Shown: positions 32,198 to 46,017 of the stretch, piece by piece
Layout: each line of letters starts with the position of its first letter
Position numbering within the stretch: position 1 is the first letter of the stretch
Source of the DNA: Plantago ovata
Taxonomy: Eukaryota > Streptophyta > Magnoliopsida > Lamiales > Plantaginaceae
DNA: 64,000 nt
Direction of reading: 5' to 3'
Assembly (NCBI GenBank): GCA_028274465.1
Contig: CM051455.1
Coordinates: 42,797,129 to 42,861,128, forward strand
The notes under the pieces: generated by a model
Seen by the model: only the letters and a program-made list of their open reading frames with translations
Told to the model about the DNA's origin: nothing
Database searches by the model: none
Made by a program: the position numbers and the translations under genes

Positions 32198-35100
32198 TCA
32201 TTTATAAGATATAGAATAACCGAATAGGAATGCTGAGAAAAGCCTTATTAAAACTTCGATAATATGTCAATATCAGAATTATAAGGTAATGCAGTGGTAT
32301 GTAGGTGAAGGGGGAAAGTAAAAAATTAAAAAAAAAACCTTTCAATATTTTTTTCTTCGTCTTTTGCTTAATGTTTCAACGGTGCGTATATATTGCGTAC
32401 GGTCGTAACTCGTCCGTACTTAATTAATTACCTTACTTTGAGGCAATTGTATCTGCAATTGAGATTTGATAATTTGTGGGCATCAACTACCTGTGAGACA
32501 AAGGATTAGCGAAGACTAAAGCGTGGTGACTTGCAAGACAAGATCGACGGACGAGAAAGCGTGAGATTCCACTGGGACGCGGTGTGGTGCCGACCGTATG
32601 GGCTCCGACGCTCAAGTTAGTAAGTTTGTGATATGAAAGTATAAAGTAAACGTGCAATTAAAAGTAAACGGGAACTTAGCCAGAATCGATGTCGGTGAAT
32701 AATGAGAAATCTGGGTCTCCGGCGGATGAATAGGAACGACCTAGGGTTCCGGTGGCCAAGATAGATTTATCTAAGGTTCTGGGTGTCCGGCTATGGATTC
32801 TTATGGAGGTGATTGAATATGTAAATGGAGACGGTCGGAGTACGGTGAATTTCTGTAAGCTTGATTTTCTCAAAGAGTAATTGTAAGTGACGAGATTGAA
32901 TAAGTTGCAATTGGATGCCTCTCCCCTTTCTCTTGATCCCCTTTTAAAGTAGTTCTACTCAGATTCCTTCTCCCACTTCGCACTTGGGTAGTTAGCGAAG
33001 TATGCGGAACGTTGAGGGAGTTGAGGGAGTCATGACCGTTTGAGAACGTTGAGGGATTTGAGGCAGTCAAAGCGGTTTCGGTCAACACATTGCAAGGAAA
33101 ACGAACGAATGTTTAGGAGAGGGAATTAATGATTGATCGCTTTAGGGGTTCGCAAGCGACCTCCATACTTTAATTTATAGGAGATCATAACTAATAGGCA
33201 CTTTTAGGTGGCCTCTAGCTATCGAGGCGCCTCCTTTGATTTTGGTGGCCTTTCAAGGCATTTGGAACGTCTAAAATGTGGCACCAATTTATTATTTATG
33301 GAAAGAGGTACCCGACGACTTTAATTTATAGACCCGGTAACTTTCAGATGCTAGCTGGTCACCACATGTAGTTAGCAACTGGCTCTAATGAACCGTATAC
33401 TAATTCGTGGTCAAATGGTCAAAATTGAATTGTCATGAGAGAAATTTTGACTAGTGAACGAACTTTCTACGTAAATAATAAATTGGGTTAACATATGACC
33501 AATGGAATTAATTAATGTGGTCGGCCAAATACTATATGGTTAGGAAATGACACATAAACTATCACGAATTAAAAAGCTTCACTCCTTCGCATAAACCTTT
33601 GTTACATTTATATATTTGCTTAGTTTTATTATTATCTTTTACTTTACTACTAATACAAATAAATTCAATTAAATTAAGTTATATTAAGTTCAATTCAGTT
33701 TATCCAGACGAAGAGAACATAATATCACTCTAGTTGGATTTCTCGTTTTGTAACAAATGACCAAACTTGTTCCGCGTTTAGGGGTGGTGCAAGCTCTGTA
33801 TTTCCTTTTTTCGGTTGAAAAAGAAAAACAAAAAGAAAGAAAACCTTATTTGTATCTTTGTTGCTATTTAGAAAATGAAGCATAGTTAAGTTGGTAAACT
33901 GCTTCAACTCCAACCAATAGGTCGGGGGTTTGAATTACCACGGGATAAATGGGGAACCATTATTGATCTTCGCTTTGCCGCCTAAAAAAAATAAAACTTT
34001 GCTGCTGTTTTGGTATTATTATTAACATTTACTGATTCAAATTAAATTGAATTGATGATTTATACTTGTATTTAAGTAGTCAAATGTGCGTCTATTGGGA
34101 CGGCACGGTGCATCAGCTGGTAATTAGTCTATGGGCAACAAATTTGCGCATCGTGTTTATGAAAATGATAGTAACTGAGAACATTTTTTTTCCTGCCCAT
34201 TGCCCATTTGGCACTTCGTCAACAAGATTACATAATAAGTACACTATAGAAAAATCAAGAAAAACAAATAAATAAATAAATAAATCCAATCAGCTAGCAA
34301 AAGCCTGGAGTGTGATTTTCATTAATATGGCTTTACTATAATTTGAAAATAAGTTGGTTTTACTATTTATACTAAATGTTATATTTAAAAATCATTCTCA
34401 TATAATTTTCTCTAAAAGAATATATGTAGTTATAACTTATAAGTTAAAATTGAGTAGTAGAAATATAATATTATAACGGTAGGATACTTATTTGAATGAG
34501 GTTGGTTATTCTTTTAAAGTTGAACTACTTATTGATTTGTCGAGTTACGTGTGTTTTGACTTCATAGTTTTGCTTCATTTATTTAAATCTAATACTCAAC
34601 CTTGTAGAGTTTGATCAGAAATTCTTATGCGCTTGTCCTATGGAATCTTTCATAGTATATTTTTTTTTACTTTTTTTATTCTCCTAACTTTATTTGTACA
34701 TTTAATTTGAAGATTGACAAAAAAAGAAAGAAATAAAATAATTGAAAAACATTGGAAATTTTTAAAAGGGAGAAGAAAATCATGTCAACGGTTAATCTCA
34801 TAGATGACTTGTCCTTCCTAAACAATTTGGAAGGATCAGTTCAATACATTTTTTATTTAGCACCCGACTCAAACAATCAATGAATGGTTCATATATTTGT
34901 CCATCCTTATAGTATGTGAATGATAATTCTTTATAAGAATTTAGAATCAACAAGATTCGAACTATACACTTTTCATTTAAAGATTGACATATATACAATA
35001 TTAAATTAAAACTGAACGAGTAACATAAATAGATAGATGAGATTCAAGTTTAAAATTTAATATTACATACGAGTAGTAGTCTAGTATGTGTTTTTTGCTT

Positions 35101-36100
35101 GGCTACTTAGTATATATTATTATATATATACACTTTTGAATTCTAATCATTTGTATCTGTTCCTTTTTCACCCAGGAAGCAAGGTAAAAAGTTTCCCAAC
35201 TTTTATTTGCCAGCTGAGCATAAATTTATCCAACTCATCATGACCATGTGGTATTTAATTTAGATTATACCATTATACCATTATAAACTATAGCAACTTG
35301 TTATGTTCACCCAAATACCCAAATGATATAGTCTGCGAGTTATCAATGTGAATTGAAAAAAAGAAATGTAATAGGAGCAGTATATTTTCACAGAAAAAAT
35401 AAACAATATAAAAATATAAATATACAGTACTCAACAGTCAACCTCAAACATTACTTCCAGTGAAGTTTTGCCAAAAATCTGCCAGGATAAGCAAAATCCA
35501 GTTCATGTGTGACAAAAGCAGCTACCAAATCTCACTTACATAGTTACATACTGTATTTCTTCCCTTCTTTATCATATTTGACTGACCACAATAATTTTAC
35601 AGTTTCTTTTTGTTCTTAGGAATGTTTACAGTTTTCATAATGTCAATTAGTATTATTTTTCAAGAATGGTGCAGCAGACTGCAAGTAAAATGAAAAAAGG
35701 TGCCAACTAAGAGTATGCTTGCAATTGCATATTACTGTTTGCTAGTAGTGTTGAAAAATTGTTTATTTGGGCTTTTCCCCATCACCTAACCTACCCTTGA
35801 TAACACCACTCTTCCTTCCCACTTTCATTCTCTCTCATTTACTACTACTAATATTCATTATTATATTATTGATTATTATATATATGAATTCATATAAATT
35901 CATTCATCACCACCACCATATTCATTTTTTCATATTCCTCCTTACCTGAAATGAAACCACCATAATCATCAATTATCAATTTCATTTCATTACTAGCCAC
36001 ATTAAATTAATTATCATCCATCACCTTTCTGTAAACACAACAGTCTTCCTTTTTGTTGTTATCTTCTTCTTGTCGTATCTGGGCAACAGGAACCACTTGC
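32198..36100. other. Intergenic
   Basis: 3.9 kb without a recognised gene. A GC-richer block at about 32470-33110 has a repeat-like texture, including near-tandem cgttgagggagttgaggga at about 33010-33060; it could be a decayed retroelement piece but no end or primer site was identified. A SINE candidate lies at 33880. The rest is AT-rich. Confidence 0.35.
33880..33985 (+). mobile_element. tRNA-derived SINE fragment (candidate)
   Basis: Contains catagttaagttggtaaactgc (A-box-like) and gggggtttgaattacc (B-box-like) about 45 bp apart, the usual head of a tRNA-derived SINE. No clear tail or target duplication. Confidence 0.35.
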
Positions 36101-36336
36101 TTTTTTCAGTATTGCTGTGAAAATCCCATTCTGGAAAATTCATTCAGATTTGCTTTCTTTAGAGGTGTTTGAAGTTAAGGTTGGATCTTTTTGAGTTTTT
36201 TCTTGGAAATGTGGACCTCTTTCTTGGAGGAGATCTGTTGTTCAAGACTTCATTTTTAAGTCATTACAGTTATGGGATTTTCAAGATCTGGGCTTTCAAA
36301 AGTTTCTTTCTGCTAGTCAGTCTAGTTTCTGGGAAG

Positions 36337-36867
36337 GTAAGAAAGAAGAAAAAGCTCATTTTCTTGTCTGAATTTACTAGTTTTTCTGAGATGCACATTT
36401 CATATTAAGTGTATTATTATTAGTATAATGTATGATGTTCATGTAGTGTGGATCTTATGTACAATGTGTGGTTGATCTATTTAAATTAGGGGCTTTACAG
36501 AGTCTGCTTCTGTAGTTAATTTTATTGTTGTTAAAAGTTTTTTATGTGTTCAATTTCTAATTCAGTCATGGCAAAGAAAGGTTTTCATTAGGGTAATTTA
36601 TCATACATTGATTATCAATGATTGTATAATGCCTACTTATATCAGATAGTTGAATGGTTCATGTATCAGAATTGATATTTGGTGAATGAAGCTTAAATGT
36701 TTGAGTGTCATATACTATAAACCTTTTTTTTGTCCTAGATTTTAATAAAAATGAAAAGATGCAGATTGTTGTGGTTTCATGGTATAATAATCAACTATTG
36801 GATGGATGGTTGTGCTTGTGCATTTTAGGAGCAATTTGATGATTTAGTATTCTTGTGTAATGTGCAG
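36337..36867 (+). other. Predicted 5' UTR intron of the receptor-like kinase gene
   Basis: A good donor (gggaag|gtaagaaag) at 36337 and an acceptor (gtgcag|gttt) ending at 36867 would join a non-coding exon (from somewhere after about 35800) to the exon with the start codon at 36899. Leader introns are common in this gene family, but splicing here is inferred. Confidence 0.5.
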
Positions 36868-36898
36868 GTTTGTATTGGCTTTTTTTTCCTTCTAAAGT

Positions 36899-39533
36899 AT
36901 GGCTTCTGATCTTAATACACAACTATCGAAAGATTCTGGCTTTTTTGGTTTAGAAGTGTGGGAGGTGATTGGAATTATTGTTGGATTGTTGATAGTGGTC
37001 ATCCTCTTTGCATTAACGTTTTATCTCACTTCGAGAAAGAAATTGAGTAAGAGAAGCCAGGAACCACTCCCTTTTAGCCAAATACCCACCGTCTCGAAAG
37101 AAATCAAAGAAGTGCGTGTAGAGCAAGTATCGGCCGATGACTTTGCTCCACGTGATGGAATTCTGCTTACAATTCACGATAAATCATGCGATAAGGAATC
37201 AGATAAAGTCATGGTTCATTTGGGAATGTCAAAATCAAGACATGGAGATGCTAGCAGTCAATCAGGTTCATTTCGTCATGTTGAGAAGGATTATTGTGGA
37301 TCACAATCTGGAGAAGAGGGGGGTTCAGGCACTTTTTCGGGATATAAGCAGTCTTCGTCTCATCAAATAACTGCTCCATCTCCTTTAAGTGGTCTGCCTG
37401 AATTTTCTCACCTGGGTTGGGGTCACTGGTTTACTTTACGAGATCTTGAACTTGCGACACATCGGTTTTCAAAGGAGAATATTATTGGAGAAGGTGGATA
37501 TGGAGTTGTTTATCGAGGAAATCTTATTAATGGTACCGCTGTGGCTGTTAAAAAGCTCCTGAATAACCTGTGAGTCCATCACTTATTTTTCTAGCATTTA
37601 ATGATTTTATTTCAAGTAGCCCTTTTTGTCAGATTTCTGAAGTTAATGAAATTTAATGTGTTACTGATTAGCGGTCAAGCAGAAAAAGAATTTCAAGTGG
37701 AAGTTGAAGCTATTGGTCATGTAAGGCACAAAAATTTGGTCAGGCTATTGGGATATTGTATTGAAGGAACTCATAGGTATTGTTTGTAACTGAAAATTTG
37801 AAATCATATATTGAACCTTCGCTTCTGAAGTTTTTAACGGTTTGAATTTGTTGTTTCAGGATGCTAGTTTATGAGTACGTGAACAATGGAAACTTAGAAC
37901 AGTGGCTTCATGGGGCTATGCGCCACCATGGATTTCTTACTTGGGAAGCCAGGATGAAGATTCTACTTGGCACAGCTAAAGCGTAAGACAATTAGCCTCT
38001 TTTCCCAAGTTAAATGGGTTTTATATGTTAATTTTCTCCCTGTTTGCTTGTGCTCAACATGCAAATCATCACCTGCGATTCATTCCTGCAGTCTTGCATA
38101 CTTGCACGAAGCAATTGAACCAAAAGTGGTTCATCGGGACATAAAGTCCAGCAACATCCTGATTGATGAAGATTTCAATTCTAAGGTCTCTGATTTTGGT
38201 TTGGCTAAGCTTCTTGGTGCTGGAAAAAGTCACATCACTACTCGGGTCATGGGTACATTTGGGTTAGTTCTTTCACTATCATTCTTTTCTAATTTGGTTT
38301 GGTTATTAAGCTTCCAGTTGCTCTTCAATATTGAAATGGTGGACCTGCCATTCCTAGTGTTGATGTCATAAGACTTCATTTACTCATTTTCCTTTTCAAA
38401 TTATTTCAGATATGTGGCTCCTGAATATGCTAATACTGGCCTTTTAAACGAAAAGAGTGATGTTTATAGCTTTGGCGTTTTGCTATTGGAAGCAATTACA
38501 GGAAGGGATCCAGTAGACTATGGACGCCCTGCACAAGAGGTACTTTTTCTGCTCTACCATCACTAGTAACATATCTCTCTGATAAATATGTCATAAAGTA
38601 CCAAGACAAGTTATGAAATAATATAACAGGACAGTAGTGATATCTTCAGAAACTTTTGTTTCGACTCCTTTAGGCCACTCTTAAGCTGTAGTTGATCTCA
38701 GAAAATTATTGGATAAAAAGAAAATCACAAATCTGTTTTCCTTCACATGGAGCTAATTTCTGTTAGATAATCAGCTTAGAAACACTTAATCTTTGTTTAT
38801 ACTTGAGTTTTTCTTTTCTAATTTATGTTTCTTTTAGACTGCTGGTGCTCTTATCAGCGAATTGTGAGCATCTGTTGAATGTTTGCTTTTCGATTCTCAG
38901 GTGAATCTGGTTGATTGGTTGAAGATGATGGTGGGAAATAGGCGCTCAGAGGAAGTGGTGGATCCAAACATGGAGACTAGGCCGACAACAAGAGCTCTTA
39001 AAAGGGCTTTATTGACAGCGTTGAGATGTGTGGACCCAGATTCTGACAAGAGACCACGGATGAGCCAAGTTGTTCGAATGCTTGAATCAGAAGAATATCC
39101 CATTCCAAGAGAGGTCAGTACATCATCTTCATTTCTACTGAAAGCGTTTTTAAACAAATCTATTAGCTTACTTGTTGCAGTATTTTGGTTTGAATTAGAC
39201 AGAACATGCAAGCTTCATGATTCTATCTGTTTAGTGTTCAACTATGCTTGAATTGCTTCAATACAGCTTCTTGGGAGTATATTTATACGAACCTTATTCG
39301 CCCTTTTAGATTCTTTGATCATAGACGCCATACTGGCAAGGTTCCTTGATAGAGTTTTCTTGCCATGATCGGTAACTGACCGGTATTTTTCTTAAATGTA
39401 ACAGGACAGAAGGCACAGAAGAACACGCGCAAATAGCACTGAAATGGCGGATTCCAAAAGAGAAGACAATGACACTGATTTCAGTGACAGTCTAGACCTA
39501 AGATCAGATAGCAAAAGAAATTCCTTGCATTAA
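36899..39533 (+). CDS. Receptor-like serine/threonine kinase with a short N-terminus (At5g18500 type)
   Basis: Seven exons: 36899-37569, 37672-37776, 37860-37982, 38092-38262, 38410-38539, 38901-39113 and 39405-39533, giving 513 residues in an unbroken frame. There is no signal peptide or large ectodomain. A membrane segment (residues about 23-43, [20 protein letters not shown]) follows a short N-terminus, then a variable Ser/Gly-rich linker, then the kinase domain from about residue 190. It has the glycine loop [11 protein letters not shown] (from 197), VAVKK (Lys218), HRDIKSSN (Asp316), DFG (Asp334) and APE, so it should be catalytically active. The arrangement matches Arabidopsis At5g18500, At2g42960, At3g59110 and relatives, plasma-membrane kinases of largely unknown ligand. 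The RD motif suggests activation-loop phosphorylation. The C-terminal tail is acidic and Ser-rich. Confidence 0.92.
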
Positions 39534-41406
39534 GGGGCGCAGTATTTTGAATTGAAATGCCGGTTTCTGACAAAATACTCTAAACCCAGTGGCATGCAGC
39601 TTGTTTAACAACGTGCTCTGCAGCTCTGCGCAACACAAGGGGAAAACTATGGTGGCACATATATATAGGTGGAAACAGAGGGTATTCTTTTTTTTTTTTT
39701 CCCCTTCTTTTATTCCTTATAAGTATCTAAGTTCAATTCTGCCATCACTTTTTTTGGGTTCCATATTTGTATTCCACCTTGTTTATGTATGAAAGTAGGT
39801 AGAGAGAGAGATTGCTTTGTAATAGGGGGTTTGTAATTGTATGTGTATAGAAGATACTTAACTACCTGTGCTGTCTTTAACTACTACTTCGTAGTATATG
39901 TTTGGTTGGTTGCATGAACTAGCAGATTTTTCATCCAAGGAAAAGGATTGAACTATGTGATTCATAATTGTTTAGCATTTGTTCTTTGCCCAATTTGTAA
40001 TACAAATCAGATGTCCAATTCACACAGTTGGTGTTTTGCATAAAGGCCAAAACCTATTGTTGATACTTGATAAAAACATCTAACATTTATGCAAAAGCTA
40101 TTGCTGATAAGAGCATCATCTAACATGAAAAATGAAATGCCAGTGGGTCACTGAGCTGACTCGACTTTTGATAAGATAAGTATGGAAGGCAGATTAATCA
40201 TCAATGACATGTTGGAGTACTATTTTATCTTAACATCTCAAACAAACTCACATTAACTTAATGCCATATGGACGGAGTTAAAAGGGTGGCCGAATAGTAA
40301 GGATGATGGAGTAGCATAGGACTAGGAGAGGTGGGGCTAACTGACATATAGTTGAAGAATACAACTGCTCTATGTGGATTTATGATACACCATGTCCTTT
40401 GTGCCTCGTATGGTTAATATGTTGTATATGACGAGAAAAGTCTGAAATTATGGGTGTTGCGGAGCAATTCAAATTATTGATTTTGGATGTATATGATGAG
40501 AAAAGTCTGAAATTATGGGTATGGGTAACAAAACGCCAATAAATGCCGATAGTGGACCCATGCATATAAGTGAACTCAAGTTCTTACCACTTGAGATAAC
40601 AACCATTGGTGTACGGAATACTTTATATGTTGCACAGTATAACACATTAAATCAAAAGCAAGATTCAACACTATAACATGATGTAGCAAAATATAAACCA
40701 GACGTAACTATGTAACTCAACTAATTACCAGACACATCAAGAGGCTGCTCAAGGAGAGAGTATGGGCGCATTGTCCATATTTGATATGCATAATAGTGCT
40801 ACATGACTGTTTTGGGCCAACTCCCAAGCCCAATACATCACCCCTTCCCTACCACAAAGGTACATAATCTTATCTTCTTGCATTTTCATCATCCCAATAT
40901 TTCTCACTTTGAATTCATTTTCTCATATTTTCATCATCATTTATCGTACTACTTTATATAAAAGGACTTGTATGCATGCTATTTGTGGGTATCATTTGCT
41001 TATTGGTTTTTAATGGGACTTAAATTTATATTATTCAGGCATGGTTATTATTTCATGGCAAAAATTTGAGAAAGGACAACAATGCCGGAAAAGAAAGGAA
41101 ATGTGCCAACACTTACATGACATGATTCATATCATAAGCTACTAAATAGGAAATCATAACTTCAAACTTGAGTTGAGAGAGTCTTTGCTTCCTCCTGTAC
41201 TTCAAAGGACGCCGGACAATCCATGTCAAAACCTCCAGCAGCCGGGGTAACAACCACCTCAAATCCAGGCAAAGTGCACACATTTATACAAGTACATCAT
41301 TTCACCGTGGCAAGTAATTAAAGATACATCTATACAGAAGTTTCAGATTAACTGATCATCATGACCAGTAAAGAATAAAAGAATCATACACTATTCACAA
41401 CTTTGC
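39534..41406. other. Intergenic between convergent RLK and TBC genes
   Basis: Contains the 3' UTRs of both convergent genes and one arm of an inverted repeat (40425-40556). No other gene seen. Confidence 0.5.
40425..40556 (+). repeat. Inverted repeat, left arm
   Basis: 132 bp, including gtctgaaattatgggtgttg and caataaatgccgatagtgg, nearly identical in inverse orientation to 41955-42086. It is built from about two copies of a 66-bp unit (gacgagaaaagtctgaaatt...). Confidence 0.85.
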
Positions 41407-44400
41407 TCAGGGTGATAAAAGCTCTTCACATAACTGCAGCTCTCGGTTTACACGGTCTGATAGTGTCCCATACTGTTTCTCGTACTCTTCCCTCAGTTCA
41501 TCCAAGCGCTTTGATACCTAATATCAACCAGTTGTGTCTATAAAGATGATACCTCAACGTTACTGACCAACTGACCAACTGAAATATGCCGAGTATACTA
41601 ACTCATGTGTTGCACACAAATCACGTGATTCATGGAACCTACCCTATAACATGCATTCTTTGATTCCAAAATTATCCCGCCATGGCATACAAGCCTTCGT
41701 GATCTCGTGATTTTACAGACTAGTACCTCTAACTTGGAAACTTAGATAAATAAAAGGCTGCCATAATTTCTAAAGCTAGGAGGGTGATTCAATAATTTGA
41801 AGTATATCTGGTTTATTCATTGTTGGAATACTGTTTACACCAAACAGAAGTTGTTTTGCATCAGCTAGTTGTTTCTCCTTAATTGCAAGAAATATGAGTG
41901 TTTACTACATAAGTTGACATCAAACGTCCATGTATGATCATAGTGTATGTATCTTCACTATCGGCATTTATTGGCGTTTTCTTACACATACCCATAATTT
42001 CAGTCTTTTCTCGTCATATACATCCAAAATCAATAAATTGAATTGCTCTGCAACACCCATAATTTCAGAATTTTCTCGTCATATAGGTCCAAAATCAATA
42101 GTAAATTGAATTGCTCAGCAACAAATTTTGCAATAAAAAAAAGGAAATTCAGTTGGATCACTCTCAAGATCTCTTGTAAATGTAGCTTAATATGTTAACA
42201 TGCAATTAATTGATGATGGGAAAGGACTGACCTTAATGGAGTAAGCCTGTGGTAGTAATATGTCAGGGTTTGTGGCATCCTCAGGGAAATTACGTAATGC
42301 ATATATGAGACTTTCGAAAGGCAACTGTACCTGAGAGCAACATTAAACATATGCATCAGCATATCAGGGTCCATGGCATTTTCAGGAAAATATATCAAAA
42401 TAAGATACTACTGGATTCGGATATGGAAGTTTGAAGTCACCAGATCATCGTGGCAATATTTCAGCAGAGCAACACCTACTCTGAAGACAACTTTTATACC
42501 CTGCGAAAAGATTCCGATTTACAAATTGGAAGCTTATATACTGATAACTGTATGCCAAGTTAATATTTAACCATGTAGAGAGAAGGATGGCTACTAACCT
42601 CAAAAAGAAATACGTCCCAAATCCTAACTGACAAATGGAAAGGGAAAGTGTATGAGAAGACAGTTATGAACCACTGGCTTGCATACATGCTGGGATTTAT
42701 CATCTCTTGGTCAAAATGCTCTCCCAACTTTGGTAACTGCTCTTTCACTAAATGGTCCAACTGAAATAGATATTGCTGTACAAGAGGTAATCCGGCCTAA
42801 ACCCCAAAAAAAAGATCATGAGTTTTTGTAGTGCAGTTAAAATGAATGATGATGATTAAGTTAAGGTCCAAAATATGGCTTACAATATACACAATACAAG
42901 GCAAGACCAATTTTAGGGCAAAGAAGTTGCTGAGATTCAAGAAAATTACGAAATAGTAGTACCTTATGATTCAACAAATTTTAGGGCGAGCAGGATGGTC
43001 GTGCATTTCTTAGAATATTTACAAATTCAGATGCAGGGCTATTCATCCCACGGCAATGTCTCATGAGTCATGCACTAATTCATTTCTGAAGAAAATCAAG
43101 TTGGGATGGACATAATAGCTTAACAGGGCCCCTAATTCGTTTGTCTTCATGATTATCTTGAAATGTATGATAGCCGTTAAGTATAAATCTCAGAAGCTAT
43201 TATTCATATTATCTGTCGACCAACTTCAAAAGTCTGCATATCACACAAGCTATTGCCTAGTAGGCTAGTAGCACATATGGTCATGTCATCAGACATAAAA
43301 CAAGAATTTAGAAATCAAAACCATGAATATATAACTGATGTGATCAGACACTCTACTAATGTAAATGCTCAAAGAATTAAAATCACACTATACCAGGTAT
43401 AGTCCTTCCATCGGTGAATGAATCGCTCCCTTCAGTAGTGCTACTAATAACCAAAATGCATCTTCTTCACTCATATAGAGGAGCAAAAGGCCTGCTATAA
43501 ACCCCATTCCCTGCAATAAACGCTGTATCAGTACAAACATAAGGTTCAGAAATAAGTAACTCCTAAATGATTGAACTCGATGAGATTATAAACCTGCACA
43601 TATCCAACACCTCTGTCAAATACGGAGTATGCTTTCAGAACGTTATAAAGTGATCTTTGACCAGGACCATGTCTGTGCTGGAAGAAAACATGAGATGGAA
43701 ATGTTCGAGAAATATCTCGAATAATCTCTAGCTCAGAAGGGGTTGTTTCACATATGAGGAGTTGCTGTAGCAAAATAAAAATATGCTCATTAAGACAAGA
43801 ATATAAAAAAAGGAACAAAGACGTGCAACATTATCTTATCTGTTTTACCTGATAGACGCCTGGATTCAAGAGCAGGAGGTCCCGACTGCCAGAAAGTAAT
43901 TGCCAGACAAGTCCCCTTAGACAATTTGGAATTCCTTTCCTTATTCTCCTTTTAATAACATGAGGTTTTCTTCGAGCAAAACTCTTCCAATCACTTCCAC
44001 CAACCCCAATCATTTTTCTCCATTTTCTAATTCTTTTTTCCTCCCTACATGAACATCCATAGCATTAGTGTGTTACACGAGATGAACAAGGAGCAACTGA
44101 CGTTTAAAAAAGAAATTGAAACTAATCGGAAATTCTGAATCAATAAGCAATCGATATTCAAAACAAATGAAAAAATGACAAGAAAATAAAGTGAATTACT
44201 TGATTCTCATAAGCAAGTGAGCAACTCTGGGAAGCAACATTCGATATCGTCATTAACATGCTTCTTATTTTAGTTCAGCTCATCAGGAAAAATCAGCTAG
44301 CTATTTAGTTAGTCCTGCTACCTACTTTTGGAGATTGGCATATCTATCATGCATCACATACCTAATCCATATCAATCAGTATCATTCAAACTCTCAATCT

Positions 44401-44612
44401 CTAAAAGCATAGTAGACAACTTCGTGCCTACAAAATCGACAACTTGGAGAGAAAACAAAAAATGTGCCTGCAACATTATAATCTCATTACCTCTCATACT
44501 CCCAGGCCAATCTGGCCCTGGATAGTTCATCGAGAACAGCTTCTTGCTTTAGGAATCCAAACCTATCAACTCGCGGCCGTTCCTCGTCATCCTCCATTCT
44601 GTGTTCTTCCAT
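41407..44612 (-). CDS. TBC-domain Rab GTPase-activating protein (PAM1-like)
   Basis: Eight exons, minus strand: 44612-44491, 44044-43849, 43764-43594, 43510-43394, 42796-42599, 42500-42441, 42330-42232 and 41517-41407, giving 357 residues in frame. RPRVDRFGFLKQE near the N-terminus and the overall length agree with Arabidopsis PAM1 (At5g15930) and At3g02460 as I remember them. The TBC domain starts at RKGIPNCLRGLVW. The catalytic arginine motif IxxDxxR is IIRDISR (Arg126) and the glutamine finger is GYVQG (Gln163), so both residues needed for GAP catalysis are present. The ending SKRLDELREEYEKQ is coiled. TBC proteins speed GTP hydrolysis on Rab GTPases in vesicle traffic; the Rab partner cannot be told from sequence. 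The ATG lies one base after a likely 5' UTR splice acceptor (tgttcag at 44614-44620). Confidence 0.93.
41955..42086 (-). repeat. Inverted repeat, right arm, inside the last TBC intron
   Basis: Inverse partner of 40425-40556, lying in the intron between the last two exons of the TBC gene. A further diverged unit continues to about 42118. The loop between the arms contains the last TBC exon and its 3' UTR. Confidence 0.85.
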
Positions 44613-44620
44613 TCTGAACA

Positions 44621-45169
44621 CAAAATATGAAAAATCATAAACCATAAAACAACAGAGTTTAATTGTACATATTTTCAAATTTCAACATCAATTAACTAGA
44701 ATCAATCACGCTGAATGTAAGCAACAAATCAGAAATTACAACCACTAATTCAAAATGCACGCCAAATCGAAAATGAACGAATCGGTTCAGATTGTATTGA
44801 GATCAAATTGTATACCAAAAAAGAGCTGAAAACTTCCATGCACGGTTTATGAACGAAGATAGAGAAAACAAACCAAAATGGATTAATGGAATTGTCCTGT
44901 CGTTTCAGATTCTAGGTATAGAATTGGGAACGCCTGCCATTCCAGAATTGGCTCCAACCAATTTTGAAGCCAACAATTTTTTTCTTTTCCTTTTCTTTTA
45001 CCTCTATATACATACACATACGCATGGTGTGACGATCTGGGATGAGAAATGAAGTTCATAATAGCCATTGGGGATTTCTTAATGTAGTGATTGGTTTGCT
45101 CCAATAAGAAAATAACTACAATTGATAGTGGTTTGTAATGAAGTAGTATATCTAGATGGGCTAGCTATT
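44621..45169. other. TBC 5' leader and promoter side
   Basis: No gene. Probably holds the 5' UTR intron, leader and promoter of the minus-strand TBC gene. A short CACATA run lies near 45010-45024. Confidence 0.4.
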
Positions 45170-45918
45170 CTGCATCATTGAGCTCGACTCGATTTCGAAG
45201 AACATTTAGAATGGATTTAGACTCGGCTAGTTAAGAAAATGATAAAAAATAAAGATTGAGCCATAAATATTATGCTCTAATTTGACTCGTTTTTGCTTGA
45301 ACGAACTCGAGTTGAGCCGAGCTCGTGATAAATTGTTTTAAAAACAACATGTGAAAATATAAAATAAAATGCTAAATTAAGGAATTTAAGATTACGTACA
45401 ATTATAAATCAACATTCCAAATGATAAACTTATCAAGTCTAACAAAACACAAATTTAAACAGTTCAAGATTTGACTGATGGACTTGAAAATGTAAGCTAT
45501 GTATATATATATAGTATGATCGATATGGAAGTGTGACGAGCCCAATGAGCCGCTCTTGTATTTACCGAGTCGAGCATACTCGGCTCGTTAATAATACATA
45601 AATTGGGGTCGAACAAAAGCTTGAGACTTAACATTCAAGATTTGAAAAATGGTCAAAGATTTATTATTATTAGTATTATTTTATTTTTATTTATTTATTT
45701 ATTATTTTTTTTGCAAAAGCAAATTGCTGCAGGTATGATTCTTAGCTAATTAAGTATCAAAGGTTGCAACTTTCTGAAGTCCAACTTCCCTAATTCTCAG
45801 AGCTGGTAAAACAAAATAAATTCATTTTTCCACTACATGTATGTTATTTGGTGAAAGAACAAAGCAACTTTGATTACTGATAGCATGTATACTTGATTAG
45901 TTAATTGTATTCCAGCAC

Positions 45919-45926
45919 TATAAATA
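45919..45926 (+). promoter_or_regulatory. TATA box of the X8 pseudogene
   Basis: TATAAATA in the same context (ccagcac before, tatgtag after) as the TATA box of the intact copy at 51361. Confidence 0.5.
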
Positions 45927-46017
45927 TGTAGAATTGTAGACTGATCTAAGCAAGCTTCACAACCCAATCAATTCTTCTTTCAAGATAGTATAATAGTATC
46001 ACAAACTGTAAGAAACA

